Part shown: one piece after another, positions 1-7,045 of the stretch
Position numbering within the stretch: the first letter of the stretch is position 1
How the letters are laid out: every line of letters begins with the position of its first letter
NCBI GenBank assembly: GCA_945897655.1
Contig: CAMDHB010000129.1
Location: forward strand, 1 to 8,731
Direction: 5' to 3'
DNA: 8,731 nucleotides
Source of the DNA: Pseudorhodobacter antarcticus
GTDB taxonomy: Bacteria; Pseudomonadota; Alphaproteobacteria; Rhodobacterales; Rhodobacteraceae
Program-made: the position numbers and the translations under genes
The notes under the pieces: generated by a model
The model's database searches: none
The model's input: the letters and a program-made list of their open reading frames with translations, nothing else
Told to the model about the DNA's origin: nothing

Positions 1-123
1 ACACCTTTGGCCAGTGCCATCAAGAATTCCTATGCCCATGCGGTTGCCAGCGGCAGCAATGGGGCCGAGGATTACGTACCCCATCTGGCCGATGTGATCG
101 CCAAGGCGAACGGCGCGGCCTGA
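1..123 (+). CDS. C-terminal end of a probable NAD(P)-dependent beta-hydroxyacid dehydrogenase (partial, 5' end outside window)
   Basis: Frame 1 is open from the first base to a TGA at 121-123 and gives 40 residues, beginning TPLASAIKNSYAHAVASGSN and ending in AKANGAA. The pattern of a Pro-Leu, a Tyr about eight residues later, then a small-residue/Gly stretch and an acidic residue, resembles the C-terminal helices of the 3-hydroxyisobutyrate / tartronate-semialdehyde / L-threonate dehydrogenase family. These enzymes use NAD(P) to oxidise short 3-hydroxy acids. The catalytic and Rossmann parts lie outside the window, so this family call rests on about 40 residues and is tentative. The gene converges on the DhaKL gene, and the two share the palindromic terminator region from 133. 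It could supply a redox step for the same substrate, but the convergent orientation means it is transcribed separately. Confidence 0.55.
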   Translation, partial: TPLASAIKNSYAHAVASGSNGAEDYVPHLADVIAKANGAA

Positions 124-132
124 GGGCCAAGC

Positions 133-187
133 CGATTTCTTGTAAGAAATCGTAACGGAGCCATCGATGGCTCCGCTACGGAATTTT
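133..187. terminator. Palindrome cluster, probable bidirectional terminator between convergent genes
   Basis: Two adjacent inverted repeats fill the gap between the two convergent stop codons (123 and 205). The first, 133-152, has perfect 9-base arms (CGATTTCTT/AAGAAATCG) with a 2-base loop. The second, 151-180, is a 30-base palindrome with one mismatched pair (155/176); its 156-175 core is a perfect 20-base palindrome. On the plus strand it is followed by GAATTTT (181-187), a short T tract. A small CGCAA-A-TTGCG repeat lies at 188-198. The location and stem strength fit termination in both directions, though the T tract is short. The long self-complementary core might also be a dispersed genomic repeat; one window cannot settle that. 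Confidence 0.65.
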
Positions 188-204
188 CGCAAATTGCGTT
201 CTGC

Positions 205-1824
205 TTAACCGTTCAGCGCCTCGAACAGGCGGGCAACGGCTTCAGCGCCGGGATCGATGTGGCCGGACAGGTTTTGCGCCGACACATACGAGGCCCGGCC
301 CGAACGGGCCTTTTTCAGTGTAGCGGTATAGTCCGCCCCAGCGCGGGCGGCGGCGGCGGCGGCGGGAAGGCCGTCCCCAAGCGCCTCCAACGCCGGGTGC
401 AAGGCGTCCACCATCGTCCGGTCGCCCAGCTTTGCGCCGCCGATTTCCTGCATCCGTTCCAGCCCCACTTTCAACGCATCCTGCATCGTCATGCCCCCAG
501 ACGCGGCATCGCCCGCTGCGGCAAAGAAGATGGCCAGCAGCACGCCCGATGACCCGCCCATTGTCTGGCTCAACTCCAGCCCGATGGCGCGGTAAAGCTG
601 CGTGTGGTCGGCCAGCGGAAGATTGTCCATCGCGCCGATCAGCGCATGGGCGGCGCCCGACAGGGTGGAGCCTGTGTCACCATCGCCCGATTTGGCATCC
701 AGCGCGTTCAGGTCATGTTCCAGCCCGATCATGATTTCGCAGCAATGGGTCAGGAAGGCGCGGGTGGCGGGGTGGTTGGACGGCAGGGGTTTGATCGGGG
801 CCAGACCATCGGGCAGCGCCAGAATGGCCGGTTTGCTGACCGACAGACAGCCGGGCCAGGCGGACAGATCAACGCGGGCGCACAGGGCTTCTTCATCCTG
901 CGCGGTCAGGGGCAGGACCGAGATGGAGACGCCGTGCATGTCCAGCGAGGTCATCATGGCCGCAGGCCCGACCATGAACTTGATCCGGTGACCAACGCTG
1001 GAGCGGGCAAGTTCATAGGCCAGCACCGACATTTCCAGTTCTGACGTGGCACCCAGATTGTTCAGCAAAGCGACATGGGGCTGGTCGGTCATCACAGGGG
1101 CCAGCCGTTCGATCATGGCCGCCATTGCCTGTTCGGCCCCGGAAAAGTCGATCTGGTCGACGCCGGGTTCGCCGTGGATGCCAAGGCCCAGTTCCGCCAT
1201 GCCCGCTCCGATGCGGCTTTCCTTGGCAGACCCCGGGACAGTGCAGGTGTCCAGCGACATGCCGATGGATTTGGTGCCGGCAATGACGCGCTCCGCCGCC
1301 TCGGTCACGGTGGCAAGATCGGCGCCTTGTTCGGCCAGATGACCTGCGATTTTGTGCACAAAGAGGGTGCCCGCAAGGCCACGCGATTGCGGCAGGTCAG
1401 GCAGGGCAATGTCGTCATCCACGATCACCATGCTGACCTTGCGGCCAAAGGCACGGGCGCGTTCGGCGGCAAGGCCAAAGTTCAGCCGGTCGCCGGTGTA
1501 GTTCTTGACAATCAGCAGGCAGCCCGCAGGCCCCGTGACCGCGAGTATTCCCGCCAGAACGGCATCGACCGAGGGGGAAGCAAAGACATCGCCACACACC
1601 GCCGCCGTCAGCATGCCCTTGCCCACAAACCCCGCATGGGCTGGTTCGTGCCCCGCCCCGCCGCCCGAGACGAGGGCCACGCGCGACTTGTCCCAATCCG
1701 TGCGCACGACAACCCGGATGTGTGGAAAGCCGTCCAACCGGGTCAGACGGCCACCGGAGGCGAGGATCGCGCCTTCGATCGCCTCGGTCACGATGTTTTC
1801 GCGCTTATTCATGAATTGGGTCAT
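205..1824 (-). CDS. Fused DhaK-DhaL dihydroxyacetone/erythrulose-type kinase
   Basis: This 539-residue protein joins a DhaK (DAK1) domain, about residues 5-335, to a DhaL (DAK2) domain, about 350-538. It is the single-chain ATP-dependent form rather than the PTS-dependent DhaKLM form. DhaK carries GGGAGHEP (54-61) with the substrate-contacting His59, the NYTGD motif with Asp112, and GIHGEPG with His217, which in this family binds the ketone covalently as a hemiaminal. DhaL carries the Mg-ATP motif DAKSGDGDTGS with Asp376, Asp381 and Asp383, plus GGSSGVL (423-429). All key residues are present, so it should be active. The family phosphorylates dihydroxyacetone, glyceraldehyde or L/D-erythrulose, and motifs alone do not separate these. 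The start at 1822-1824 has a GAGGAG ribosome site (1831-1836) that overlaps the upstream ATPase stop; a second ATG four codons later is worse placed. It is the last operon gene and no dhaM is seen. Confidence 0.93.
   Translation of the reverse strand: MTQFMNKRENIVTEAIEGAILASGGRLTRLDGFPHIRVVVRTDWDKSRVALVSGGGAGHEPAHAGFVGKGMLTAAVCGDVFASPSVDAVLAGILAVTGPAGCLLIVKNYTGDRLNFGLAAERARAFGRKVSMVIVDDDIALPDLPQSRGLAGTLFVHKIAGHLAEQGADLATVTEAAERVIAGTKSIGMSLDTCTVPGSAKESRIGAGMAELGLGIHGEPGVDQIDFSGAEQAMAAMIERLAPVMTDQPHVALLNNLGATSELEMSVLAYELARSSVGHRIKFMVGPAAMMTSLDMHGVSISVLPLTAQDEEALCARVDLSAWPGCLSVSKPAILALPDGLAPIKPLPSNHPATRAFLTHCCEIMIGLEHDLNALDAKSGDGDTGSTLSGAAHALIGAMDNLPLADHTQLYRAIGLELSQTMGGSSGVLLAIFFAAAGDAASGGMTMQDALKVGLERMQEIGGAKLGDRTMVDALHPALEALGDGLPAAAAAARAGADYTATLKKARSGRASYVSAQNLSGHIDPGAEAVARLFEALNG
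346..363. repeat. (GGC)6 trinucleotide run inside the DhaL domain
   Basis: Six perfect GGC units on the plus strand encode, on the minus strand, a run of alanines around residues 488-493 of the kinase. It lies past the conserved DhaL motifs. A pure triplet repeat can gain or lose units without a frameshift, so length polymorphism between strains is possible. It is otherwise unremarkable in GC-rich coding DNA. Confidence 0.7.
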
Positions 1825-1834
1825 GGCTGTCTCC

Positions 1835-2830
1835 TCAGATTATGCGGGCGCCAGACGCGTCGAAATAGAAGGGGCGGTCAGGCTGGATTTTCACGATATC
1901 CCCCGATTTCAGCGCGGTATGTGCGCCGGTCACGGTGACCAGGTCGTGGTTTTGAAAGGACAGATGAAGGCGGGTCTGGTCACCCAGATGTTCGACCCGC
2001 TTGACCAGACTGTCCTGCCCCCTGCCCTGCAGGATTTGTTCAGGGCGCAGACCGATCTTGACCGCACGAGCCGGGGCCGGGCCAAACAGGTCGGCAGGCA
2101 GGATGTTGATATGCGGCTGACCCAGGCGGCCTGCGGCATAGATGCTGACGGGCTGTTCGTAAATCTCACGCGGGGTGCCGAATTGCACAAGGCGACCGTG
2201 ATCGAGCACGCCCACATGGGTGGCCATGGTCATCGCCTCGATCTGGTCATGGGTCACGTAAAGGAAGGTCGCACCAAGGTTGGCCTGAATATTCTTCAAC
2301 TCCACCCGCAGATCGGCGCGCAGTTTGGCATCCAACGAACTGAGCGGTTCGTCCATCAGATAGACGGCCGGATTGCGCACCAAAGCGCGGCCGATGGACA
2401 CGCGCTGCATCTCCCCCCCCGACAGGGCAGTGGCCTTATTGTTCAGCTTGTGACTGATCTGCAGGATTTCCGCCACCTCGGCGACCTTGCGGTCCATCTC
2501 TGCCTTTGGGGTGCGCAGAAGGGGGGATTTCAGCGGAAACTCCATGTTTTCCCGCACGGTCAGGTGCGGGTAAAGTGAGTATTGCTGGAACACCATCGCC
2601 ACATTGCGCTGGGCGGGCGTGAAGCCTTTCATCGGCGCGCCGCCAATGGACACCTCGCCCATATCGGGTGCATCCAGCCCCGAAACCATGCGCAAAAGCG
2701 TGGTCTTGCCCGCCCCGGTCGGCCCCAGCAGCACAACAAAAGACCCGTCAGGCACGGTCATCGTGACGTCCTTCAGCGCGGTCTGCGACCCGAAGGATTT
2801 CGTCACGGATTGCAAATGCACCTCAGCCAT
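1835..2830 (-). CDS. ABC transporter ATP-binding protein, MalK/UgpC-type (second ATPase)
   Basis: This 331-residue protein is one of two different nucleotide-binding subunits for the importer and would sit on the cytoplasmic face, hydrolysing ATP. Visible motifs in order are Walker A GPTGAGKTT (36-44), the Q-loop Gln82 in VFQQYSLYPHL, the signature LSGGEMQR (136-143), Walker B VYLMDEP with Asp160 and Glu161, the D-loop SSLDA, and the switch His194 in YVTHDQ. A C-terminal OB/TOBE domain from about 240 includes GLRPEQI, which groups it with sugar-importer ATPases. All catalytic residues are intact. Its ATG overlaps the end of the other ATPase gene by 8 nt (2823-2830), with an AAAAGGTG ribosome site upstream. 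It is clearly diverged from its neighbour, so the two probably form a heterodimer. The substrate cannot be told from the ATPase. Confidence 0.93.
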   Translation of the reverse strand: MAEVHLQSVTKSFGSQTALKDVTMTVPDGSFVVLLGPTGAGKTTLLRMVSGLDAPDMGEVSIGGAPMKGFTPAQRNVAMVFQQYSLYPHLTVRENMEFPLKSPLLRTPKAEMDRKVAEVAEILQISHKLNNKATALSGGEMQRVSIGRALVRNPAVYLMDEPLSSLDAKLRADLRVELKNIQANLGATFLYVTHDQIEAMTMATHVGVLDHGRLVQFGTPREIYEQPVSIYAAGRLGQPHINILPADLFGPAPARAVKIGLRPEQILQGRGQDSLVKRVEHLGDQTRLHLSFQNHDLVTVTGAHTALKSGDIVKIQPDRPFYFDASGARII

Positions 2831-3920
2831 GGGTCAGCACCTTTTGATTGGCATGCGAGATCAGGGCGCGGCCATTGGCCCCGTCGAACAGCGTGATCGA
2901 GCGGGCGTCAAAGTTCAGACCCGTCGACTCGCCAATCCGCACGGCGATGTCTGACGCGATGCGGGATTTGACTTGGCCAAGGGGGGTGTCCAGCGTCACG
3001 ATCTGGGTGGTGCCCAGATATTCCGTGGCCACCACGCGGGCCTTGTAGGCGGCGCTGTCGGACAGATGAACATGCTCAGGCCGCACGCCGAAAGTCAGGG
3101 AACCCGACCCGCCACTGATCATTTCGGGCACCGCAACCTCGGCCCCGGCAAGGGTGACGGCATGGGTGCCATTGCCAACCATGCCGTCAAACGGCAGCAG
3201 GTTCATCGCGGGCGAGCCTATGAAACGGGCGACAAAGGTGGTCGCGGGCCAGTCGTAAATTTCCTGCGGGCGGCCGAACTGTTCGACAACACCGTGGTTC
3301 ATCACCACAATCTTGTCGCCCATCTGCATCGCCTCCAGCTGGTCATGGGTCACATAAACGGTCGTTGCCCCCATCCGGTCATGCAGGGCGCGCAACTCCT
3401 CGGCCATCTTCTCGCGGAACTCGGCATCAAGGGCGCCCAAGGGTTCATCCATCAGGAAACAGGCCGGATCGCGCACAATGGCACGGCCCAAGGCCACACG
3501 CTGACGGTCGCCGCCAGACAGGCCCCCAACCGGCTTTTCCAGGATCGAGGTGATGCCCAGAATCTCGGCCACCTCATTCACCTTGGCGCGCACCTGGTCG
3601 CGGGGCATCCCCTGGCTGACCAGCGGGTAAGAGATGTTCTTGCGTACGTTCAGATGGGGATAAAGGGCGAACATCTGGAACACAAAGGCGATGTCGCGCT
3701 GCGAGGCGGGCTTCTGGCTGACCTCCTCGCCATTGATGAAGATCTCGCCCGAGGTGGGCAGTTCCAACCCGGCAATCATGCGCAAGGTCGTGGTCTTGCC
3801 ACAGCCCGAGGGGCCAAGGAGCATGAAGAATTCCCCATCCTCGACGGTGAAGGAGGAGGATTGCACGGCGGTGAAGGCCCCGAATTCCTTACGCACATTC
3901 TTGATGACGATCTGGGCCAC
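2823..3920 (-). CDS. ABC transporter ATP-binding protein, MalK/UgpC-type (first ATPase)
   Basis: This 365-residue nucleotide-binding subunit carries Walker A GPSGCGKTT (36-44), Q-loop Gln82 in VFQMFALYPHL, signature LSGGDRQR (134-141), Walker B CFLMDEP with Asp158 and Glu159, D-loop GALDA, and switch His192 in YVTHDQ. A C-terminal OB/TOBE region includes GVRPEHVHL. All catalytic positions are present. The start codon is GTG at 3918-3920, chosen because a CGGAG ribosome site lies 7 nt upstream and the protein then begins MAQIVIKNVRKEFG, the usual length for this family. The TAA of the small membrane protein is 4 nt upstream and follows the same GGAG, so the stop and the ribosome site abut. Its C-terminus overlaps the start of the second ATPase. 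Expected partners are that ATPase and the two permeases. Confidence 0.93.
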   Translation of the reverse strand: MAQIVIKNVRKEFGAFTAVQSSSFTVEDGEFFMLLGPSGCGKTTTLRMIAGLELPTSGEIFINGEEVSQKPASQRDIAFVFQMFALYPHLNVRKNISYPLVSQGMPRDQVRAKVNEVAEILGITSILEKPVGGLSGGDRQRVALGRAIVRDPACFLMDEPLGALDAEFREKMAEELRALHDRMGATTVYVTHDQLEAMQMGDKIVVMNHGVVEQFGRPQEIYDWPATTFVARFIGSPAMNLLPFDGMVGNGTHAVTLAGAEVAVPEMISGGSGSLTFGVRPEHVHLSDSAAYKARVVATEYLGTTQIVTLDTPLGQVKSRIASDIAVRIGESTGLNFDARSITLFDGANGRALISHANQKVLTHG

Positions 3921-3924
3921 CTGA

Positions 3925-4113
3925 TTACTCCGGGAAATGGCTGACGATGATGAACCTGACAGTCCCCACCAGCGTGACGATGAAGGAATAGGTGAACAGC
4001 ACCATGGCGAACGGCTGCATCAGCATGACGACGCCAAGGGCGATCAGGATGGTCGCCAGCATTTCCCACGGGCCACGGCGCAGGCGAAGAAGGCCGTTCA
4101 GAAACAAGCTCAT
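3925..4113 (-). CDS. Small two-helix membrane protein of unknown function, 62 residues
   Basis: I do not recognise this protein as a named family. It has 62 residues with a basic N-terminus (Arg10, Arg12, Arg13), a hydrophobic segment at about 18-34 (EMLATILIALGVVMLM), a short break at Gln-Pro 33-34, and a second segment at about 36-58 (MVLFTYSFIVTLVG and onward). The positive-inside rule predicts a helical hairpin with both ends in the cytoplasm. It is likely real: its ATG overlaps the upstream TGA as ATGA (4110-4113), an AAGGG site lies about 8 nt upstream, and its stop is 4 nt before the next start. Rhizobial glycerol ABC operons also carry a small membrane protein (DUF2160) beside two ATPases, which suggests an accessory transporter subunit by analogy only. 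No sequence relation to DUF2160 could be shown here. Confidence 0.8.
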   Translation of the reverse strand: MSLFLNGLLRLRRGPWEMLATILIALGVVMLMQPFAMVLFTYSFIVTLVGTVRFIIVSHFPE

Positions 4114-5129
4114 GCTGGTACCCTTTCCACTGTGTCGGCGGACAGGGCCGCGCTGAGTTCGGCCCCAAGGCGGGCGACAAGTTCACCCGCAGGTTCAATC
4201 CGGTCGATCCCACCCACACTGGTACCGGCATAGTTGCAGGCAGCCCACAGATCCCCGATCGCGCCTGCTCCAGGCTGGCTTTCGGAATAGCGCGGAAAAT
4301 CCGTGCCATTCTGGCGGAAGATAACGTCCCCTTCGCCCGGGCGGTGCGGCGGTTGCGGGCAACCGGCAGCCTCCCATGCGGTGAAGGTGGTGTTGCGCAG
4401 AACGCGGTGCATGGCGTGGGGCCAGCCAATTTCGAAGCAATTGGTAAACACGGTGTCATCGGCAGAGGCTGCGACAAGCGCGACCTTGGTGTCATCATGC
4501 GCTGCAGCCTCAAAGGTCGCAATGAACCGGGTGCCCATCATCGCGCCTGCGGCACCCGCAGCGATGACTGCCGCGATGTCTTGCCCGCTGGCAATGCCCC
4601 CCGCGGCCACAACCGGAACGTCCCCCGCCACCGCCAGCACCGAGGGCAGCAACCGGGCCAGCGGCGTCGTGCTTTGGACATGGCCGCCCGCCTCGACCCC
4701 TTGGGCGATCAGGAAATCTGCCCCTGCGTCAAGGGCTTGGCGGGCCGCCCCAGCACTACCGACCTGAATCCCGACCCGGGCGCCACCGCGCTGAGCCTGC
4801 GCGATAAGGGATGCATTGATGCCCCAGGAAAAGGTGACAACCTTGGCACCCGCAGACAGGGCTTGATCCAAACCCTCTACCGGGAAGTGCAGCACGAAAT
4901 TCACCAGAAAGGGCGCCCCCCCCGATGCCAACAGGGTAGCCGTGACCAATTCGCCGATCCGAGCCGGTTCGGCCGAGCTTAGCGCCAGCCCTCCCAGCCC
5001 CCCAGCCCGGGCGACAGCCGAGGCAAGGGCGACCGATGCGGCCGACCCGATGGGTGCCTGGATGATCGGCAGACGCTGGCCGGTCAGCGCCAGCAGAGCC
5101 TGCACCTGCTTGGGATAGGTTTGGCTCAT
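4110..5129 (-). CDS. Nitronate monooxygenase / 2-nitropropane dioxygenase-like FMN protein
   Basis: This 339-residue protein reads as a TIM-barrel flavoprotein of the nitronate monooxygenase family. Visible marks are PIIQAPIG (21-28) at the first strand, the QGVEAGGH segment (143-150) with the family's His150 near the flavin, VVAAGGIASG (173-182) for phosphate binding, and MMGTRF (197-202). The length fits the family, and there is no signal peptide, so it should be cytoplasmic. Known members oxidise alkyl nitronates, and many relatives have other or unknown activities (the family also resembles enoyl-ACP reductase FabK). Its start overlaps the permease stop as ATGA (5126-5129) and its stop overlaps the small membrane protein start, so it is embedded in the transporter message. 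The role in sugar or polyol uptake is not evident. It may act on a substrate-derived or toxic intermediate. Confidence 0.85.
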   Translation of the reverse strand: MSQTYPKQVQALLALTGQRLPIIQAPIGSAASVALASAVARAGGLGGLALSSAEPARIGELVTATLLASGGAPFLVNFVLHFPVEGLDQALSAGAKVVTFSWGINASLIAQAQRGGARVGIQVGSAGAARQALDAGADFLIAQGVEAGGHVQSTTPLARLLPSVLAVAGDVPVVAAGGIASGQDIAAVIAAGAAGAMMGTRFIATFEAAAHDDTKVALVAASADDTVFTNCFEIGWPHAMHRVLRNTTFTAWEAAGCPQPPHRPGEGDVIFRQNGTDFPRYSESQPGAGAIGDLWAACNYAGTSVGGIDRIEPAGELVARLGAELSAALSADTVERVPA

Positions 5130-6064
5130 TTGCGGACCGCCCCGAATGTGATGCCACGCAGCAGGTGTTTGCGCAGAAGGATGGTGAAGACCATGATCGG
5201 CACGAGGAACAGCGTGGCGCCGGCGGCGACGGCGGGCCAGTCCTTGCCGCCCGTGCCGATGATGGTGGGGATGAAGGGTGGCGCGGTCTGGGCGGTGCCG
5301 GATGTCAGCAGGGCCACGAAGGCATATTCATTCCAGGCAAAGATCAGACAGAAGATCGCGGTCGAGGCGATGCCGGTGGCGGCCTGCGGCAGGACGACCT
5401 TGTAGAAGGCCTGGAACCGCGTGTAGCCGTCGATCAGGGCCGCTTCCTCATACTCGACCGGGATTTCATCGATAAAGCCTTTCAGCAGCCAGACGGACAG
5501 GGACAGGTTTACCGCCGTGTAAAGCAGGATCATCCCCAGATGCGTGTCCGACAAGCCAAGCTGGCGGTACATCAGGAAAATCGGGATGGCGACGGCGATG
5601 GGCGGCATCATCCGGGTGGACAGGATGAAGAACAGCAAATCGTCTTTCATGGGCACCTTGAACCGGCTGAAGGCATAGGCGGCGATGGTGCCAAGGAATA
5701 CCGACAGGAAGGTCGAGCCAAAGCCGATGATGACCGAGTTCAGGAACCGTTCGCCATATTTCGACGGGCCGGTGATGACCATGTCATACTGCCGCACAAT
5801 CCGGTCATAAAAAGTGGAGGGCGGCGGCAGGGCGGCCAGATCCTCGGGTGTGACGCGGCTGCGGCTGGTGAACAGGTTCACATAGCCTTCCAGCGAGGGT
5901 TCAAAGAAAACCTTGGGCGGATAGGCGATGGCGTCTTGCGGTGTCTTGAACCCGGTCGCGATGATCCAGATCAGCGGGATCAGCGTCAGCACCGCGTAGG
6001 TCACGACCAGAACGCCCGCAATCCACTTTTGACGGCCCGATGGTTCGGTGATGGAAAAGCTCAT
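5126..6064 (-). CDS. Carbohydrate ABC transporter permease, MalG-type
   Basis: This 312-residue inner-membrane subunit belongs to the MalG-like binding-protein-dependent permease family. A first hydrophobic segment covers about residues 14-37 (IAGVLVVTYAVLTLIPLIWI), a periplasmic stretch follows, and then the core helices from about residue 107. The cytoplasmic coupling loop is a good EAA motif at 207-226: EEAALIDGYTRFQAFYKVVL followed by Pro, with the expected Ala-Ala, Gly and Leu-Pro. The open frame extends 34 codons further upstream, but the start at 6062-6064 is preferred. It gives a normal family N-terminus (MSFSITEPSG), overlaps the preceding TGA as ATGA (6061-6064), and has a modest AAGG site upstream. 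The extra upstream residues are Cys/Arg-rich and overlap the first permease in another frame. Confidence 0.92.
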   Translation of the reverse strand: MSFSITEPSGRQKWIAGVLVVTYAVLTLIPLIWIIATGFKTPQDAIAYPPKVFFEPSLEGYVNLFTSRSRVTPEDLAALPPPSTFYDRIVRQYDMVITGPSKYGERFLNSVIIGFGSTFLSVFLGTIAAYAFSRFKVPMKDDLLFFILSTRMMPPIAVAIPIFLMYRQLGLSDTHLGMILLYTAVNLSLSVWLLKGFIDEIPVEYEEAALIDGYTRFQAFYKVVLPQAATGIASTAIFCLIFAWNEYAFVALLTSGTAQTAPPFIPTIIGTGGKDWPAVAAGATLFLVPIMVFTILLRKHLLRGITFGAVRK

Positions 6065-7008
6065 CTGTCTTTGACCTTGTTGAGTGCCTTGACGTAGATC
6101 GAGGCGAGACCGAACACCGTGACGAACAAGATGACGGCATAGGCACTGGCATAGCCCGTGCGCCACTTCTCAAACGCCTCACGTTTCAGGTCGATGGATG
6201 TCAGCAGCGTGGTGGACCCCGGACCGCCGCCTGTCAGTTGCACGACCAGATCGAACATCTTGAAGTTTTCGATGCCCCGGAACAGCACCGCCAGCATCAG
6301 GAAAGGCAGCGCCATCGGGATGGTGATGGTCCAGAACTGCCGCCACTTGCTGGCCCGGTCACATTCCGCCGCCTCGTAGATGCTGGAGGGGATCGAGCGC
6401 AGACCGGCGAGGCAAATCAGCATCACGAAGGGCGTCCACATCCAGGTGTCCACAATCACGATGGCCCAAGGGGCAAGGGGCACATCACCGATCATCGAAA
6501 AGCTGGCAGGGTCTGCCCCGGTCAGGAAAGCGATGAAATAGTTGAACAATCCGATTTGCGGCTGGTAAAGGAAGGTCCAGAAGGTGCCCACGACAGCAGG
6601 CGACAGCATCATGGGCAGCACGATCAGCGTGGTCCACAAATCGTTGCCCCGGAATTTCTTGTTGATCAGGTAAGCCAGGGTGAACCCGATCAGCACCTGC
6701 AAGACGATCGTCCAGATCAGGAAATGCGCGGTGGATTGCAGGGCGATCCAGGTATCCTCATCCGTCAGGATCTTGCGGTAGTTTTCCAGACCGACAAATT
6801 CGACCTCCGCATTGGGCTTGTTGGTGCGAAAGTTGGTCAGGCTCAGGCGGATGGTCCAGATCAGCGGAAAGATATTGATTGCCAGCAGCAGGAAAATCGT
6901 GGGGGCCACGAACAACCACGCAATCGTCCGGTCCGACAGACCCCGTATGCGATGGGCAAGCTGAGGAGGCGTAGCAGACGCCACGCGGTGTGCCAAAGGA
7001 TCAGACAT
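6061..7008 (-). CDS. Carbohydrate ABC transporter permease, MalF-type
   Basis: This 315-residue inner-membrane subunit has about six hydrophobic segments, starting at roughly 29-52 (AWLFVAPTIFLLLAINIFPL), and the RLSLTNF and FVGLENY stretches common after the first helix in this family. TGGGPGSTT (259-267) is the typical MalF-type loop before the last helices. The EAA coupling loop is at 212-231, EAAECDRASKWRQFWTITIP. The position that is usually Gly (DGA) is Arg218 here, an unusual substitution at the ATPase contact. The start ATG (7006-7008) has only a distant AGGA, about 12 nt away, so initiation may be modest. It follows a 110-nt gap after the binding-protein gene that holds two hairpins, and its stop overlaps the second permease. 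It should pair with that permease to form the channel. Confidence 0.92.
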   Translation of the reverse strand: MSDPLAHRVASATPPQLAHRIRGLSDRTIAWLFVAPTIFLLLAINIFPLIWTIRLSLTNFRTNKPNAEVEFVGLENYRKILTDEDTWIALQSTAHFLIWTIVLQVLIGFTLAYLINKKFRGNDLWTTLIVLPMMLSPAVVGTFWTFLYQPQIGLFNYFIAFLTGADPASFSMIGDVPLAPWAIVIVDTWMWTPFVMLICLAGLRSIPSSIYEAAECDRASKWRQFWTITIPMALPFLMLAVLFRGIENFKMFDLVVQLTGGGPGSTTLLTSIDLKREAFEKWRTGYASAYAVILFVTVFGLASIYVKALNKVKDR

Positions 7009-7045
7009 GGTTCGGGGCTTTCCTGAGGGCGATGGGGCGGATGAT

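Noticed and set aside
1075..2578. Long plus-strand open frames (287 and 357 codons) opposite the kinase and ATPase genes
   Set aside because: They are antisense shadows of well-supported minus-strand genes in GC-rich DNA, with no recognisable domain.
1835..3920. Assigning the ATPases as GlpS/GlpT of the rhizobial glycerol importer
   Set aside because: Both have ordinary MalK-type Walker A regions and N-termini that, as far as I recall, do not match GlpS or GlpT, and the 437-residue binding protein is shorter than GlpV; only the two-ATPase plus small-membrane-protein layout is similar.
6065..6166. 34-codon upstream extension of the MalG-type permease
   Set aside because: It is Cys/Arg-rich, overlaps the first permease coding region in another frame, and lacks family resemblance; the ATGA start at 6064 is better.
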